Positions 36,115 through 44,783 of a DNA stretch of 51,329 nt are shown piece after piece; positions within the stretch are counted from its first letter, which is position 1; every line of letters begins with the position of its first letter. The notes under the pieces were generated by a model, which was given only the letters and a program-made list of their open reading frames with translations, made no database searches and was not told where the DNA came from. Source of the stretch: Paraburkholderia haematera (GTDB lineage: Bacteria > Pseudomonadota > Gammaproteobacteria > Burkholderiales > Burkholderiaceae). A program made the translations under genes and the position numbers. The stretch covers positions 1 to 51,329 of the forward strand of contig NZ_CAJNBK010000035.1 in the NCBI RefSeq assembly GCF_905220975.1, read 5' to 3'.

Positions 36115-37014
36115 ATGAACGCTCCCACTCCCACTGGTTTTCGCTGCGGCATGGTCGCGATCGTCGGCCGCCCGAACGTCGGCAAATCCACGCTGATGAA
36201 CGCGCTGGTCGGCCAGAAAGTCAGCATCACGTCGCGCAAGGCGCAGACCACGCGCCACCGCATCACCGGCATTCATACGCTTGAAGACGCGCAGTACATC
36301 TTCGTCGACACGCCGGGTTTCCAGACCAAGCACAGCGGCGCGCTGAATCGCTCGCTCAACCGCGCGGTTACGTCCACGCTGAGTTCGGTCGACGCCATCC
36401 TGTTCGTGATCGAAGCCGGCCGTTTCGGCCCGGACGACCAGAAGGTGCTCGATCTGATCCCGCCGTCTGCGCCCACCCTGCTGATTGCTAACAAGCTCGA
36501 TCGCGTGACGGACAAGGACTCGCTGTTCCCGTTCATGCAGCAGGTGGCCGCGTTGCGCCAGTTCAACGAGATCGTGCCGCTGTCGGCGAAGAATCCGGAC
36601 GACATCACGCGTTTGATGGCGACGGTCAAGCCGTTCCTGCCGGAAGGCGCGCCGATCTACGGCGAAGACGATCTAACCGATCGCAGCGAGCGTTTTCTTG
36701 CCGCCGAAATCCTGCGCGAAAAAGTGTTTCGCTGGACCGGCGACGAACTGCCGTACACGAGCACCGTACTGATCGACAAGTTCGAAACCGAAGGGCGTCT
36801 GCGCCGCATTTTCGCCACCATCATGGTGGAGCGCGATACGCAGAAAGCGATGATCATCGGCCAGAAGGGCGCCAAGCTGAAGCAGATCAGCACGGAAGCG
36901 CGCCTTGATATGGAAAAGCTGTTCGACGGCCCGGTGTATCTGGAAACCTTCATCAAGGTGAAGAGCGGCTGGGCTGACAACGAAGCCGGACTCCGCGCGT
37001 ATGGGTACGAATGA
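36115..37014 (+). CDS. era: GTPase Era
   Basis: A 299-residue GTPase needed for 16S rRNA maturation and 30S assembly. G1 is VGRPNVGKSTLMNAL, G3 DTPGFQTK and G4 NKLD. A KH domain (about 205-285, with IIGQKGAKLKQI) binds the 3' end of 16S rRNA. The stop lies within the start region of recO. Confidence 0.98.
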   Translation: MNAPTPTGFRCGMVAIVGRPNVGKSTLMNALVGQKVSITSRKAQTTRHRITGIHTLEDAQYIFVDTPGFQTKHSGALNRSLNRAVTSTLSSVDAILFVIEAGRFGPDDQKVLDLIPPSAPTLLIANKLDRVTDKDSLFPFMQQVAALRQFNEIVPLSAKNPDDITRLMATVKPFLPEGAPIYGEDDLTDRSERFLAAEILREKVFRWTGDELPYTSTVLIDKFETEGRLRRIFATIMVERDTQKAMIIGQKGAKLKQISTEARLDMEKLFDGPVYLETFIKVKSGWADNEAGLRAYGYE

Positions 37015-37981
37015 CGCGTGGATGACGCTGAATTCCGACGCTGACCCGGACGACTCGGCGCCGGCAGCGCCGGCGCGCGAGCCGTCCAAACCCGCGCGCA
37101 GTACCAAAAAAACTTCATCGAGCGCCAGAAGTGCTCAGGGTACTCAAAGCGGTACTCAAAGCGGTGCTCAAAGCGGTGCTCAAAGCGGTGCTCAAAGCGG
37201 TGCTCCTGGCGCCGAAGGCGAGCCGCGTAAAGCGCCCGCGCGCCGCGCGCCGCGCACTTCCGCTTCCGATTACCGGATCGCGGAGCAACCCGCTTTTGTC
37301 CTGCATAGCTATCCGTACCGTGAGACCAGTCTGATCATCGACGTGCTGTCGCGCGATCATGGCCGTCTCGCGCTCGTCGCAAAAGGCGCGAAACGTCCGC
37401 ACTCCGCTTTGCGCGGCGTGCTTCAGACTTTCCAGCCGCTTGCGTTGTCATGGTCCGGTAAATCCGAAGTGCGCACGCTGACCGGCGCCGAATGGGTCGG
37501 CGGCATGTTGCCTTTGGCGGGCGACGCGCTGCTCTGCGGTTTCTACGTCAACGAACTGCTGGTTAAATTCTGTGCGCGCGAAGACCCGCATCCGCAACTG
37601 TTCCATCACTACGTGGTCACGATGACGCGTCTCGCGCATGACGAGCCGCCCGTGCAGGTGCTACGCTCGTTCGAACGAGTGCTGCTGCGAGAAACCGGTT
37701 ATGCGATGGCGCTCGATCGCACGGTCGCACGCAAAGCGGTGCAGGCCGAAGGCCGCTACGTGTTCGACCCGGAGCGCGGCGTGCGCGAAGCATCCGACGA
37801 TTTGCCAGCACAATGGCCGGTGATCGCCGGACAGACCTTGCTCGATATGGAAAAGGACGATTACCATCGGGCGCAGACCGTGGCGCAAAGCAAAACGCTA
37901 ATGCGCTTTCTGCTCAACACTTACCTTGGCGGCACGCCGCTCGCGACGCGCCAGATACTGATCGACTTGCAGAACTTATGA
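37001..37981 (+). CDS. recO: DNA repair protein RecO
   Basis: A 326-residue protein that helps load RecA at gaps. The first about 90 residues are a low-complexity Ser/Gln/Ala/Pro extension with five repeats of TQSG/AQSG. The normal RecO OB-fold starts at FVLHSYPYRETSLIIDVLSRDHGRLALVAKGAKR. ATG 37001 and ATG 37022 are both possible. It overlaps era by 14 bp and pdxJ by ATGA. Confidence 0.93.
   Translation: MGTNDAWMTLNSDADPDDSAPAAPAREPSKPARSTKKTSSSARSAQGTQSGTQSGAQSGAQSGAQSGAPGAEGEPRKAPARRAPRTSASDYRIAEQPAFVLHSYPYRETSLIIDVLSRDHGRLALVAKGAKRPHSALRGVLQTFQPLALSWSGKSEVRTLTGAEWVGGMLPLAGDALLCGFYVNELLVKFCAREDPHPQLFHHYVVTMTRLAHDEPPVQVLRSFERVLLRETGYAMALDRTVARKAVQAEGRYVFDPERGVREASDDLPAQWPVIAGQTLLDMEKDDYHRAQTVAQSKTLMRFLLNTYLGGTPLATRQILIDLQNL
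37139..37198 (+). repeat. 12-bp tandem repeat inside recO
   Basis: Five full copies of GGTRCTCAAAGC (two with A, three with G) and a partial sixth. The unit keeps the reading frame and encodes Gly-Thr/Ala-Gln-Ser, so copy number can change without breaking recO. Confidence 0.92.
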
Positions 37982-38742
37982 GCTTCTTTCTTACGTCGCC
38001 GAATGTGATTGACCTGGGCGTGAACATCGATCACGTCGCCACGCTGCGCAACGCGCGCGGCACGTCTTACCCTGATCCGATCCGTGCCGCGTTGATGGCG
38101 GAGGAGGCCGGCGCCGATGTGATCACGCTGCATCTGCGCGAAGACCGCCGCCATATCGTCGATGCCGACGTGCGCAAGCTGCGGCCACTGTTGAAAACGC
38201 GCATGAATCTGGAATGCGCGGTCACGCAGGAGATGCTCGACATCGCCTGTGAAGTGCAGCCGCACGACGTTTGCCTCGTGCCGGAAAAGCGTCAGGAACT
38301 GACGACTGAAGGCGGCCTCGACGTCGCCGGCCAGTTCGAAGCCGTGCGCGCCGCCTGCAAGCAACTCGCCGACGTGAATTCGCGCGTGTCGCTCTTCATC
38401 GATCCGGACGAAACGCAAATCCGCGCCGCGCACGAAGCGGGCGCGCCGGTGATCGAATTGCACACGGGCCGCTATGCCGAAGCACACGATCCCGTCGAGC
38501 AGCAGCGCGAATATGAGCGCGTGGTGCGTGCCGTCGAGTTCGGCGCAACGCTCGGCATCAAGGTCAACGCGGGTCACGGCCTGCACTACACCAACGTTCA
38601 GCAGATTGCCGCGATTGAAGGCATCGTCGAGCTGAATATCGGCCACGCGATCGTCGCGCATGCGATCTTCGCCGGCTGGGACAACGCGGTGCGCGAGATG
38701 AAGGCGATTATGGTCGCCGCTCGTCTCGGCGCAAGCGCGTAA
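37978..38742 (+). CDS. pdxJ: pyridoxine 5'-phosphate synthase
   Basis: A 254-residue TIM-barrel enzyme that closes the pyridoxine ring from 3-amino-2-oxopropyl phosphate and deoxyxylulose phosphate. DLGVNIDHVATLRNARGT, HLREDRRHI, LFIDPD, ELHTGRYA and VNAGHGLHYTN are the conserved active-site segments. ATG 37978 overlaps the recO stop by ATGA. Confidence 0.98.
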   Translation: MSFFLTSPNVIDLGVNIDHVATLRNARGTSYPDPIRAALMAEEAGADVITLHLREDRRHIVDADVRKLRPLLKTRMNLECAVTQEMLDIACEVQPHDVCLVPEKRQELTTEGGLDVAGQFEAVRAACKQLADVNSRVSLFIDPDETQIRAAHEAGAPVIELHTGRYAEAHDPVEQQREYERVVRAVEFGATLGIKVNAGHGLHYTNVQQIAAIEGIVELNIGHAIVAHAIFAGWDNAVREMKAIMVAARLGASA

Positions 38743-38758
38743 CATCGCGGCGCTGAAC

Positions 38759-39202
38759 ATGACGATCTATGGCATCGGTACGGACATCGTTCAGGTCAGC
38801 CGCGTGGCCGCGGTGATGACACGCACCAATGGCCGCTTCGCCGAGAAGGTGCTCGGCCCGGACGAATTGCGCGTCTATCACGCGCGCCACGCGCGTTCGG
38901 CGGCACGCGGTCTCGCATTTCTCGCCACGCGGTTCTCGGCCAAAGAAGCATTCTCGAAAGCGATCGGCCTCGGCATGCACTGGCCGATGACCTGGCGCGC
39001 GCTGCAAACGCTCAACAAGCCGAGCGGCGAGCCGATGGTGGTGGCATCGGGCGAGCTGGCCGAATGGCTCGACGCGCGCGGCATCACCGCGCGCGTGACG
39101 ATCAGCGACGAACGCGATTACGCCGTGTCGTTCGTGATTGCCGAAACAGGCGAGGTGGCGCGAGGGCCGGACTCCCCGCACGCACCCGCCAGCGACGAGT
39201 AA
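38759..39202 (+). CDS. acpS: holo-ACP synthase
   Basis: A 147-residue phosphopantetheinyl transferase that activates AcpP. The Mg-binding motif is IYGIGTDIVQVSR near the N-terminus, and RFSAKEAFSKAIG supplies the second acidic residue. It is 16 nt after pdxJ. The C-terminal about 15 residues are longer than in the E. coli enzyme. Confidence 0.96.
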   Translation: MTIYGIGTDIVQVSRVAAVMTRTNGRFAEKVLGPDELRVYHARHARSAARGLAFLATRFSAKEAFSKAIGLGMHWPMTWRALQTLNKPSGEPMVVASGELAEWLDARGITARVTISDERDYAVSFVIAETGEVARGPDSPHAPASDE

Positions 39203-39270
39203 AAAATTTTCAACACGGCGCACGCCGGCCGTGTCTCTCTTTGCCTCAGGCTTTTTTCTAGCGGAATTCG

Positions 39271-40299
39271 ATGAAACTCACTCCCGGACCGGTAATGCTC
39301 GACGTGGTCGGCACAACGCTGAATGACGACGATAAACGCCGCCTTGCCCATCCGATGACCGGCGGCGTGATCCTGTTCGCGCGCCATTACGAGAGCCGCG
39401 CGCAATTGATCGCGCTGACCGATTCGATCCGCGCGATCCGCGACGATCTGCTGATTGCCGTCGACCACGAAGGCGGCCGCGTGCAGCGCTTTCGCGCCGA
39501 TGGTTTCACGGCGCTGCCGGCGATGGGCAAGCTCGGCACGCTGTGGGACAGCGACGTGCTGCACGCCACCAAGGTGACGACCGCGGTCGGCTATATCCTT
39601 GCGGCCGAATTGCGTGCGTGCGGCATCGATATGAGTTTTACGCCGGTGCTCGATCTGAATTACGGTCAGTCGCAGGTGATCGGCGACCGCTCGTTCCATC
39701 GCGACCCGCGCGTCGTGGCCTTGTTGGCGAAGAGCCTCAATCACGGCCTCGCATTGGCCGGCATGAGCAATTGCGGCAAGCATTTTCCAGGGCACGGCTT
39801 CGCGCACGCGGACTCGCACGTCGCCATGCCCGTCGACGACCGAACCCTGGACGAGATCCTGCGCGAGGACGTGGCGCCGTACGACTGGCTCGGTGTGTCG
39901 CTCGGGGCTGCGCTGCCCGCACATGTCGTCTATCCGCAAGTTGACTCGAAGCCCGCGGGCTTTTCGCGTGTCTGGCTGCAGGACATCCTGCGGAAAAAAT
40001 TGCGCTTCGAGGGCGCGGTCTTTAGCGACGATCTCTCGATGGAAGCCGCGCGTCAGGGCGGCACGCTGACGGAAGGCGCGAGCGCCGCGCTCGAGGCCGG
40101 TTGCGACATGGTGCTGATCTGCAATCAGCCCGAAGAAGCGGAGAAGGTACTGGACGCGCTGCGCTTCACGCCGTCGAAGGAATCGCAGCAGCGGCTTAGG
40201 CGCATGCGGCCGCGCGGCAAGGCGCTCAAGTGGAGCAAGCTGGTCGCCGAGCCGCAGTATTTGCAAGCACAGGCCTTGTTGCGCAGCGCGTTCGCGTGA
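39271..40299 (+). CDS. nagZ: beta-N-acetylhexosaminidase NagZ
   Basis: A 342-residue cytoplasmic glycosidase of family 3 that removes GlcNAc from anhydro-muropeptides in cell-wall recycling. DHEGGRVQRF, NCGKHFPGHGFAHADSH and the nucleophile segment FSDDLSMEAA are present. Its product can induce AmpC-type beta-lactamases where AmpR exists; nothing of that is seen here. Confidence 0.97.
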   Translation: MKLTPGPVMLDVVGTTLNDDDKRRLAHPMTGGVILFARHYESRAQLIALTDSIRAIRDDLLIAVDHEGGRVQRFRADGFTALPAMGKLGTLWDSDVLHATKVTTAVGYILAAELRACGIDMSFTPVLDLNYGQSQVIGDRSFHRDPRVVALLAKSLNHGLALAGMSNCGKHFPGHGFAHADSHVAMPVDDRTLDEILREDVAPYDWLGVSLGAALPAHVVYPQVDSKPAGFSRVWLQDILRKKLRFEGAVFSDDLSMEAARQGGTLTEGASAALEAGCDMVLICNQPEEAEKVLDALRFTPSKESQQRLRRMRPRGKALKWSKLVAEPQYLQAQALLRSAFA

Positions 40300-40350
40300 G
40301 CAAATGGTAGACAGCCGGTCAGTGGCTCAAGCGTTTGCATCGAGCAAAAA

Positions 40351-40378
40351 AACGGCGCCTTTTTAAGGCGCCGTTTTC
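40351..40378. terminator. bidirectional terminator after nagZ
   Basis: AACGGCGCCTT and AAGGCGCCGTT flank TTT, with AAAAAA before and TTTTC after. It serves nagZ on the plus strand and the response regulator on the minus strand. Confidence 0.9.
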
Positions 40379-40401
40379 TATTCAAGCCTGGCCTCACCCG
40401 G

Positions 40402-41784
40402 TCAGTTCAACCGCATCCGTTGCAGCTTGTTGTACAGCGTCTTCGGACTGATCCCCAGCAACGATGCCGCGCGATGACGCGTGCCGCCGACTGCATCGAG
40501 CGTCGCGCGGATCAGCATTTCCTCGACGTCCGCGAGTGGTGTGCCCACAGTGACCTGCACGCGGCTGCCGTTCAGATCGCGCCCGTTCGCCGAGCCCGTT
40601 TCATCGGCGCGCAGTGACTCCAGCACGTCGCCCGACGCGTGATACGCGCGGCGTACGCGATCCTGTAACTCGCGGACATTGCCCGGCCACTCGTACGAAA
40701 GACACTCGCGCAAGAAGTTCGGGCCGACCTGCTTGGCCGCTTCCGACGTGCCGCGCGCGATCGCTTCGTGATTCAGTTCATCGACGACGGCTTGCGCGAT
40801 CAGCGCCGGATCGTCGCCGCGCTCGCGCAACGGCGGCAGTGTTATCGCGGCCGCTTCGAGACGCAGTGCGAGGTCTTCGTGCAGGCTGCCCTCGGCGACC
40901 GCCGCGCGTGGGTTTCTGCGTATCGAAGCGATCAGCCGGAAGTCGGTCGCGACCTGATTCGTGCCGCCGACCCGCATGAAGGTCTGCGAATCGAGCGCGC
41001 GCAGCAGCGCTTCCTGCTGGGCACGCGGCAGTTCAGAGATTTCGTCGATGAACAGCGTGCCGCCACTGGCCTGCTCGAACAGTCCCGGCTCGCGCTGCTC
41101 TGCACCGCTGAACGCGCCGCGCTCGTGGCCGAACAGCAGGCTGTCGAGCGTGCGATGCATCGCGACGCTGCCTGCGGTCCGGCAATCGAATGCGACAAAC
41201 GGTCCTTTGCGGCGCCGGCTCATGTCGTGCAGAGTCCGTGCGGCAATCTGCTTGCCGGTGCCGGTTTCGCCGGAAATCAGCACGGCAGCTTCGGTTGGCG
41301 CGATATGTTCGATCGTGTCGTACACGTGCTGGACCGCACCGCTGCGGCCCAGTAACGAGCCGAAACGGCCAAGCTGGCGCAGTGACGCGCGCAGCGTCTG
41401 GACTTCTTCGGTCAGCTCGTACGGACGCGGAATCCGGGCGAGCAGGCTGCGCAAACGCGGGATATTGACCGGCTTGAGCAGGTAGTCCCAGATGCCGTGC
41501 CGCAGACCCTCGATCGCACTCTCGACCGTCGCGTTGCCGGTCATCACGATCACGGGCAAAGCACCGCCGGGTGGGTGCGCGGGCAGGTGCTGCAATACAT
41601 CGAGCCCGCTGCCGTCCGGGAGATTCAGGTCGACCAGCACGACATCGGGGATGAAGCGCGTCAGCGCTGCCCGGGCCTCGGCGATGGTGGTCGCGGTGTC
41701 GACGGAGAAGCCGTCGGCGGCGAGGATGGCGGACAGGCCTGACAGGCTATTGGGATCGTCTTCAACAATCAGGGCATGTGGCAT
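40402..41784 (-). CDS. sigma54-dependent response regulator (NtrC family)
   Basis: A 460-residue three-domain activator. The receiver domain has Asp9/Asp10, phospho-acceptor Asp52, Thr82 and Lys104. The AAA+ domain (about 145-365) has Walker A GETGTGK (172-178) and Walker B GGTLFIDE. The sigma54-contacting loop is GAFSGA (223-228) rather than the common GAFTGA. A Fis-type helix-turn-helix closes the protein (TRHRAASLLGISPKTLYNKL). No histidine kinase gene is adjacent, so it is an orphan here. Confidence 0.95.
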   Translation of the reverse strand: MPHALIVEDDPNSLSGLSAILAADGFSVDTATTIAEARAALTRFIPDVVLVDLNLPDGSGLDVLQHLPAHPPGGALPVIVMTGNATVESAIEGLRHGIWDYLLKPVNIPRLRSLLARIPRPYELTEEVQTLRASLRQLGRFGSLLGRSGAVQHVYDTIEHIAPTEAAVLISGETGTGKQIAARTLHDMSRRRKGPFVAFDCRTAGSVAMHRTLDSLLFGHERGAFSGAEQREPGLFEQASGGTLFIDEISELPRAQQEALLRALDSQTFMRVGGTNQVATDFRLIASIRRNPRAAVAEGSLHEDLALRLEAAAITLPPLRERGDDPALIAQAVVDELNHEAIARGTSEAAKQVGPNFLRECLSYEWPGNVRELQDRVRRAYHASGDVLESLRADETGSANGRDLNGSRVQVTVGTPLADVEEMLIRATLDAVGGTRHRAASLLGISPKTLYNKLQRMRLN

Positions 41785-42063
41785 GGCGAGCGCTATTTTT
41801 TAGATGGACGGAATACCCAATGCGCCGCGCCGGTACTTTGGCGCGCGACATGGGCGCGATGGCTGGCCGGTACTGTCGGTCGAATGCCGCACCGTGCGGG
41901 CAGCGCCTTCCACGGCGGCGGAATAGCCGCGGGCCAATGGGCGTGGGCGCGGCGCAGGGGCGATTCGACTCATGTAGTTCTAGGTCCTTTGCTTTTCAGT
42001 GGGTGCCAGCGCCGACGCGATGTGACGCGCGGGCGGACACCTGTATTTCTTTCATTCGACTGG

Positions 42064-42270
42064 TCAGAAATCCCGGTTGCTGTCGAAAAAACGTCTTACT
42101 TCAAGTTCCGCTTGCTGGCGGGTTTTACCGTAGCGCTCCTGGATCAGCCCGGTCAGTTTCTCGACGCGGCCTTCTGCCTTGGTCAGGTCGTCATCAGTCA
42201 ACTCGCCCCAGGCTGCTTTAGCCTTGCCGAGCATTTGCTTCCACCTGCCTTCAGCGATGTCGTGATTTAT
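42064..42270 (-). CDS. CsbD/YjbJ-like small protein, apparent ATA start
   Basis: A 68-residue frame that fits the CsbD-like stress protein family: residues 7-25 read EGRWKQMLGKAKAAWGELT, then DDDLTKAEGRVEKLTGLIQ and ERYGKTRQQAELEVRRFF. Length and opening (x-N-H-D) match E. coli YjbJ (MNKDEAGG...). The first codon at that place is ATA (42270-42268), preceded by GGAG at 7 nt; an in-frame stop lies 10 codons upstream with no ATG, GTG or TTG between. The first standard start is the internal ATG of codon 13, which would remove conserved residues. Confidence 0.72.
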   Translation of the reverse strand: MNHDIAEGRWKQMLGKAKAAWGELTDDDLTKAEGRVEKLTGLIQERYGKTRQQAELEVRRFFDSNRDF

Positions 42271-42464
42271 GTCGCATCTCCGGAGTCGAGGAAATTAAAC
42301 CTTACCGGCCTGTATTGGAGAGAAGCATGAATTGTGCCAAAGCCAATTATTTAATCTTATCAGGGGTTTGTCTGACGTAAGCCGGGAAGGTAAGCATGGC
42401 GGACAGGCATTTTTGAGAAGGCTGCCGGTAAAGTTTTCCTCAACCATACACGGCGGCGCAAAAA

Positions 42465-42501
42465 AGAAAAAGCGCCCAAGGTGGGCGCTTTTTTTTGCCA
42501 T
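42465..42501. terminator. terminator between efp and the CsbD-like gene
   Basis: AAAAAGCGCCCA and TGGGCGCTTTTTTTT form a strong stem with a 3-nt loop. T- and A-runs on both sides suit the minus-strand efp transcript, and the reverse direction is also served. The rest of the 286-bp gap shows no gene. Confidence 0.85.
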
Positions 42502-42556
42502 TTTTTTTTTCGCTGCGCCGGACTTGCTCCGGCAGCAGGATTCAGGCTGCAGGCGC

Positions 42557-43114
42557 TTAGGCGCGGCTGCGGTACTCGTGCGTACGCGTGTCGATTTCGA
42601 TCTTGTCGCCAATGCTGCAGAAGAGCGGCACTTGCAGTTCAAAACCGGTGGTCAGCTTGGCGTTCTTCAACACCTTGCCCGACGAGGTATCGCCCTTGAC
42701 GGCCGGTTCCGTATAGATGATTTCACGGACCAGCGTGGTCGGCAGTTCGACCGAGATGGCTTTCTCGTTGTAGAACACGACTTCGCAAGCCATGCCGTCT
42801 TCGAGGTAATGGAGGGCGTCGCCCATCATTTCGCCTTCGACTTCGAACTGGTTGTAGTCGGCGTCCATGAACACGTACATCGGGTCAGCGAAGTACGAGT
42901 ACGTGACTTCCTTGCGTTCCAGCACAACGACGTCGAACTTGTCGTCTGCCTTGTACACGTTTTCCATGCCTGCGCCGGTCAGCAGGTTCTTGAACTTCAT
43001 CTTGACGACGGCGGAGTTGCGGCCCGATTTGTTGTATTCGGCCTTTTGCACGACCATCGCGTCTGCGCCGATCATGACTACGTTGCCGGTGCGGAGTTCC
43101 TGTGCGGTCTTCAT
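42557..43114 (-). CDS. efp: elongation factor P
   Basis: A 185-residue three-domain tRNA-like factor that rescues ribosomes stalled at polyproline. The loop residue at position 32 is Arg (NKSGRNSAVVKMKF), the type modified by EarP, not the Lys of E. coli. The C-terminal EIDTRTHEYRSRA is the usual ending. Its modifying enzyme is encoded upstream on the same strand. Confidence 0.98.
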   Translation of the reverse strand: MKTAQELRTGNVVMIGADAMVVQKAEYNKSGRNSAVVKMKFKNLLTGAGMENVYKADDKFDVVVLERKEVTYSYFADPMYVFMDADYNQFEVEGEMMGDALHYLEDGMACEVVFYNEKAISVELPTTLVREIIYTEPAVKGDTSSGKVLKNAKLTTGFELQVPLFCSIGDKIEIDTRTHEYRSRA

Positions 43115-43589
43115 AAAACTGTCCTGTACGAATTAAGTAGCTTCAACTTTTGCTCAACGGCATACGGCGCAAGCGGCCTCGCTGCTCCTTGCACTCTGGC
43201 GCGGCGGCGCTTGAGAGCGACGCCTGCCGGAAGCGGTGCGTGGAGCACGGCCGGCTTGCCGCGATGACCCGCGGCGAGGCTGCAAACCTGCAACCCCTGC
43301 AATCCGTTACCTGCTTTTTACCCTGTGCGGGCGTGATCACGAGTGGCGCCGATCGACAGGATGCGCCCCTTTTTTGACGGTGCGCCACTCACTGCCAAGC
43401 TGAGGGCGGGTCATGCATCTTTCGATGCCGGGTTCACCAGAGCCAAACGGATTGGCCTGCTGGGTTTGCCTCGCGAGTGGGTCCGGCCAGTTAGCCTGGC
43501 GAATTGCCAGACGAATTTGCAAGACGAGTTCGCAAGACCAAGTCGCTGCGATCGGGCCGCGCTTGCGTCGTCGGCCGTTGGATAACCGC
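43115..43589. other. efp-earP intergenic region (475 bp)
   Basis: No gene is supported here. It should hold the efp promoter, but I cannot fix the boxes. Near earP there is a threefold imperfect 12-13-bp repeat, GAATTGCCAGAC / GAATTTGCAAGAC / GAGTTCGCAAGAC (43501-43538). Confidence 0.5.
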
Positions 43590-44783
43590 TTATTTTAACT
43601 GAGTTTTTGCGAACAAGGCCAGATTTCCAGCGAGGTCGCCCACCTGGGCCAGTTCGCCGGCCCATTCGGCTGCGCGCTGCTTCAGCACTGCGCGATGACG
43701 CTGGAATTCCGTCCAGTCTGGCCGGCCCGCGCCATTCCACGCGTGCCAGAAGCGCGCGAGCGCGTCCCGTGCGTCGTTGGGCAGGGGGCGGGTGTAGTGG
43801 GCGAGCGCGGCGTCGAGCTTGGGCAGATGGGCGTCGTCGGCCTGGGGGTAGATGTGCCAGACAAAGGGTTTGGCGGCCCATTGGGCGCGCACGAACGAAT
43901 CTTCGCCACGCACGAAATTGACGTCGCTGGCCCACAGCAGCGTGTCGTAGCCGGGTTGTCCGGTAAAAGCGAGCGCGTGGGCGCTGAGGCCGCCGCGCTC
44001 GGCGTGCGAACCGGCACCGAACGAAGACAGGCCGAAAAAGCGCGCGAGCGCACCCGAAATGCGCCCTTCCGGTACCAGCACTACGACCGGTTCGGCGCTG
44101 TCGCACCATTGTTCAAGCAGGCTGTCGACGGCGGGGTTTTCGTAGGCGAACAGCGAGACAACCGTGGCCGCGGCGGGTGGCGGTGCGCGGCCTGTGGTTT
44201 CCAGCCACCACGCTTCGCGTGCCGGTTGCGACGCCTCGAAAGCCGTGCGCGCGGCGTCGAGACGCTGCTCTTTCAATACGCCGCCGGTACCGGGGCCGAG
44301 TCCGGGGAAAAAGAAGGTCTTGGTTAGCGGATAGCGCGGATGCGGCGAGGGCCGAAGATGGAAATCCGCGACCCAGTCTTCAGCGCTGAGATATTCGAGG
44401 TTCAACCAGACTGGCTTGCGCTCGCGCCGCGCCATCGCGGCGACGTAGATCGGCGGCAGTTCGCAGGCGAATGCTTCGATGACGACGTCGGCCACGTCGA
44501 GCGTATCACCCGCGTGGGCCGGCTCGTGCCAGTGTTCGATGACGATGCCGCCGATCGTCTGGCGCGCGCGATCCAGCGCCAGCGGCGGGCACAGCTTCTG
44601 GAATGCGTGGAGGTCGTCGACGAACACACGCACCTGCCAGCCGTGCTCGCTCGCCAGTTGGCGCGCGAGACGCCAGCACACGCCGATGTCGCCGAAATTG
44701 TCGATTACTGCGCAAAAGATATCGCAGGCGATCGCTGCGGGCGCGGCAACGGGGTGTTCGGAAGGTGGCGTAGCGGAGGACAT
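43590..44783 (-). CDS. earP: EF-P arginine rhamnosyltransferase EarP
   Basis: A 397-residue GT-B glycosyltransferase that adds rhamnose from dTDP-rhamnose to EF-P Arg32. DNFGDIGVCWRLARQL holds the catalytic Asp, and VNFVRGEDSFVRAQWA near residue 290 binds the nucleotide sugar. FFFPGLGPGTGG is also conserved. Together with efp Arg32 this shows the rhamnosyl pathway of beta- and some gamma-proteobacteria. The intron begins 84 bp upstream of its start. Confidence 0.95.
   Translation of the reverse strand: MSSATPPSEHPVAAPAAIACDIFCAVIDNFGDIGVCWRLARQLASEHGWQVRVFVDDLHAFQKLCPPLALDRARQTIGGIVIEHWHEPAHAGDTLDVADVVIEAFACELPPIYVAAMARRERKPVWLNLEYLSAEDWVADFHLRPSPHPRYPLTKTFFFPGLGPGTGGVLKEQRLDAARTAFEASQPAREAWWLETTGRAPPPAAATVVSLFAYENPAVDSLLEQWCDSAEPVVVLVPEGRISGALARFFGLSSFGAGSHAERGGLSAHALAFTGQPGYDTLLWASDVNFVRGEDSFVRAQWAAKPFVWHIYPQADDAHLPKLDAALAHYTRPLPNDARDALARFWHAWNGAGRPDWTEFQRHRAVLKQRAAEWAGELAQVGDLAGNLALFAKTQLK

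Noticed and set aside
37139..37198. Tandem repeat considered as a CRISPR array
   Set aside because: The 12-bp units are contiguous, without spacers, in frame within recO, and there are no cas genes.
41776..42330. Plus-strand frame of 184 codons before efp
   Set aside because: It overlaps the CsbD-like gene on the other strand and the promoter zone of the response regulator, and it shows no family features.
43143..43585. Small frames in the efp-earP gap
   Set aside because: Composition is random-like, starts lack ribosome-binding sites and no motif is seen.
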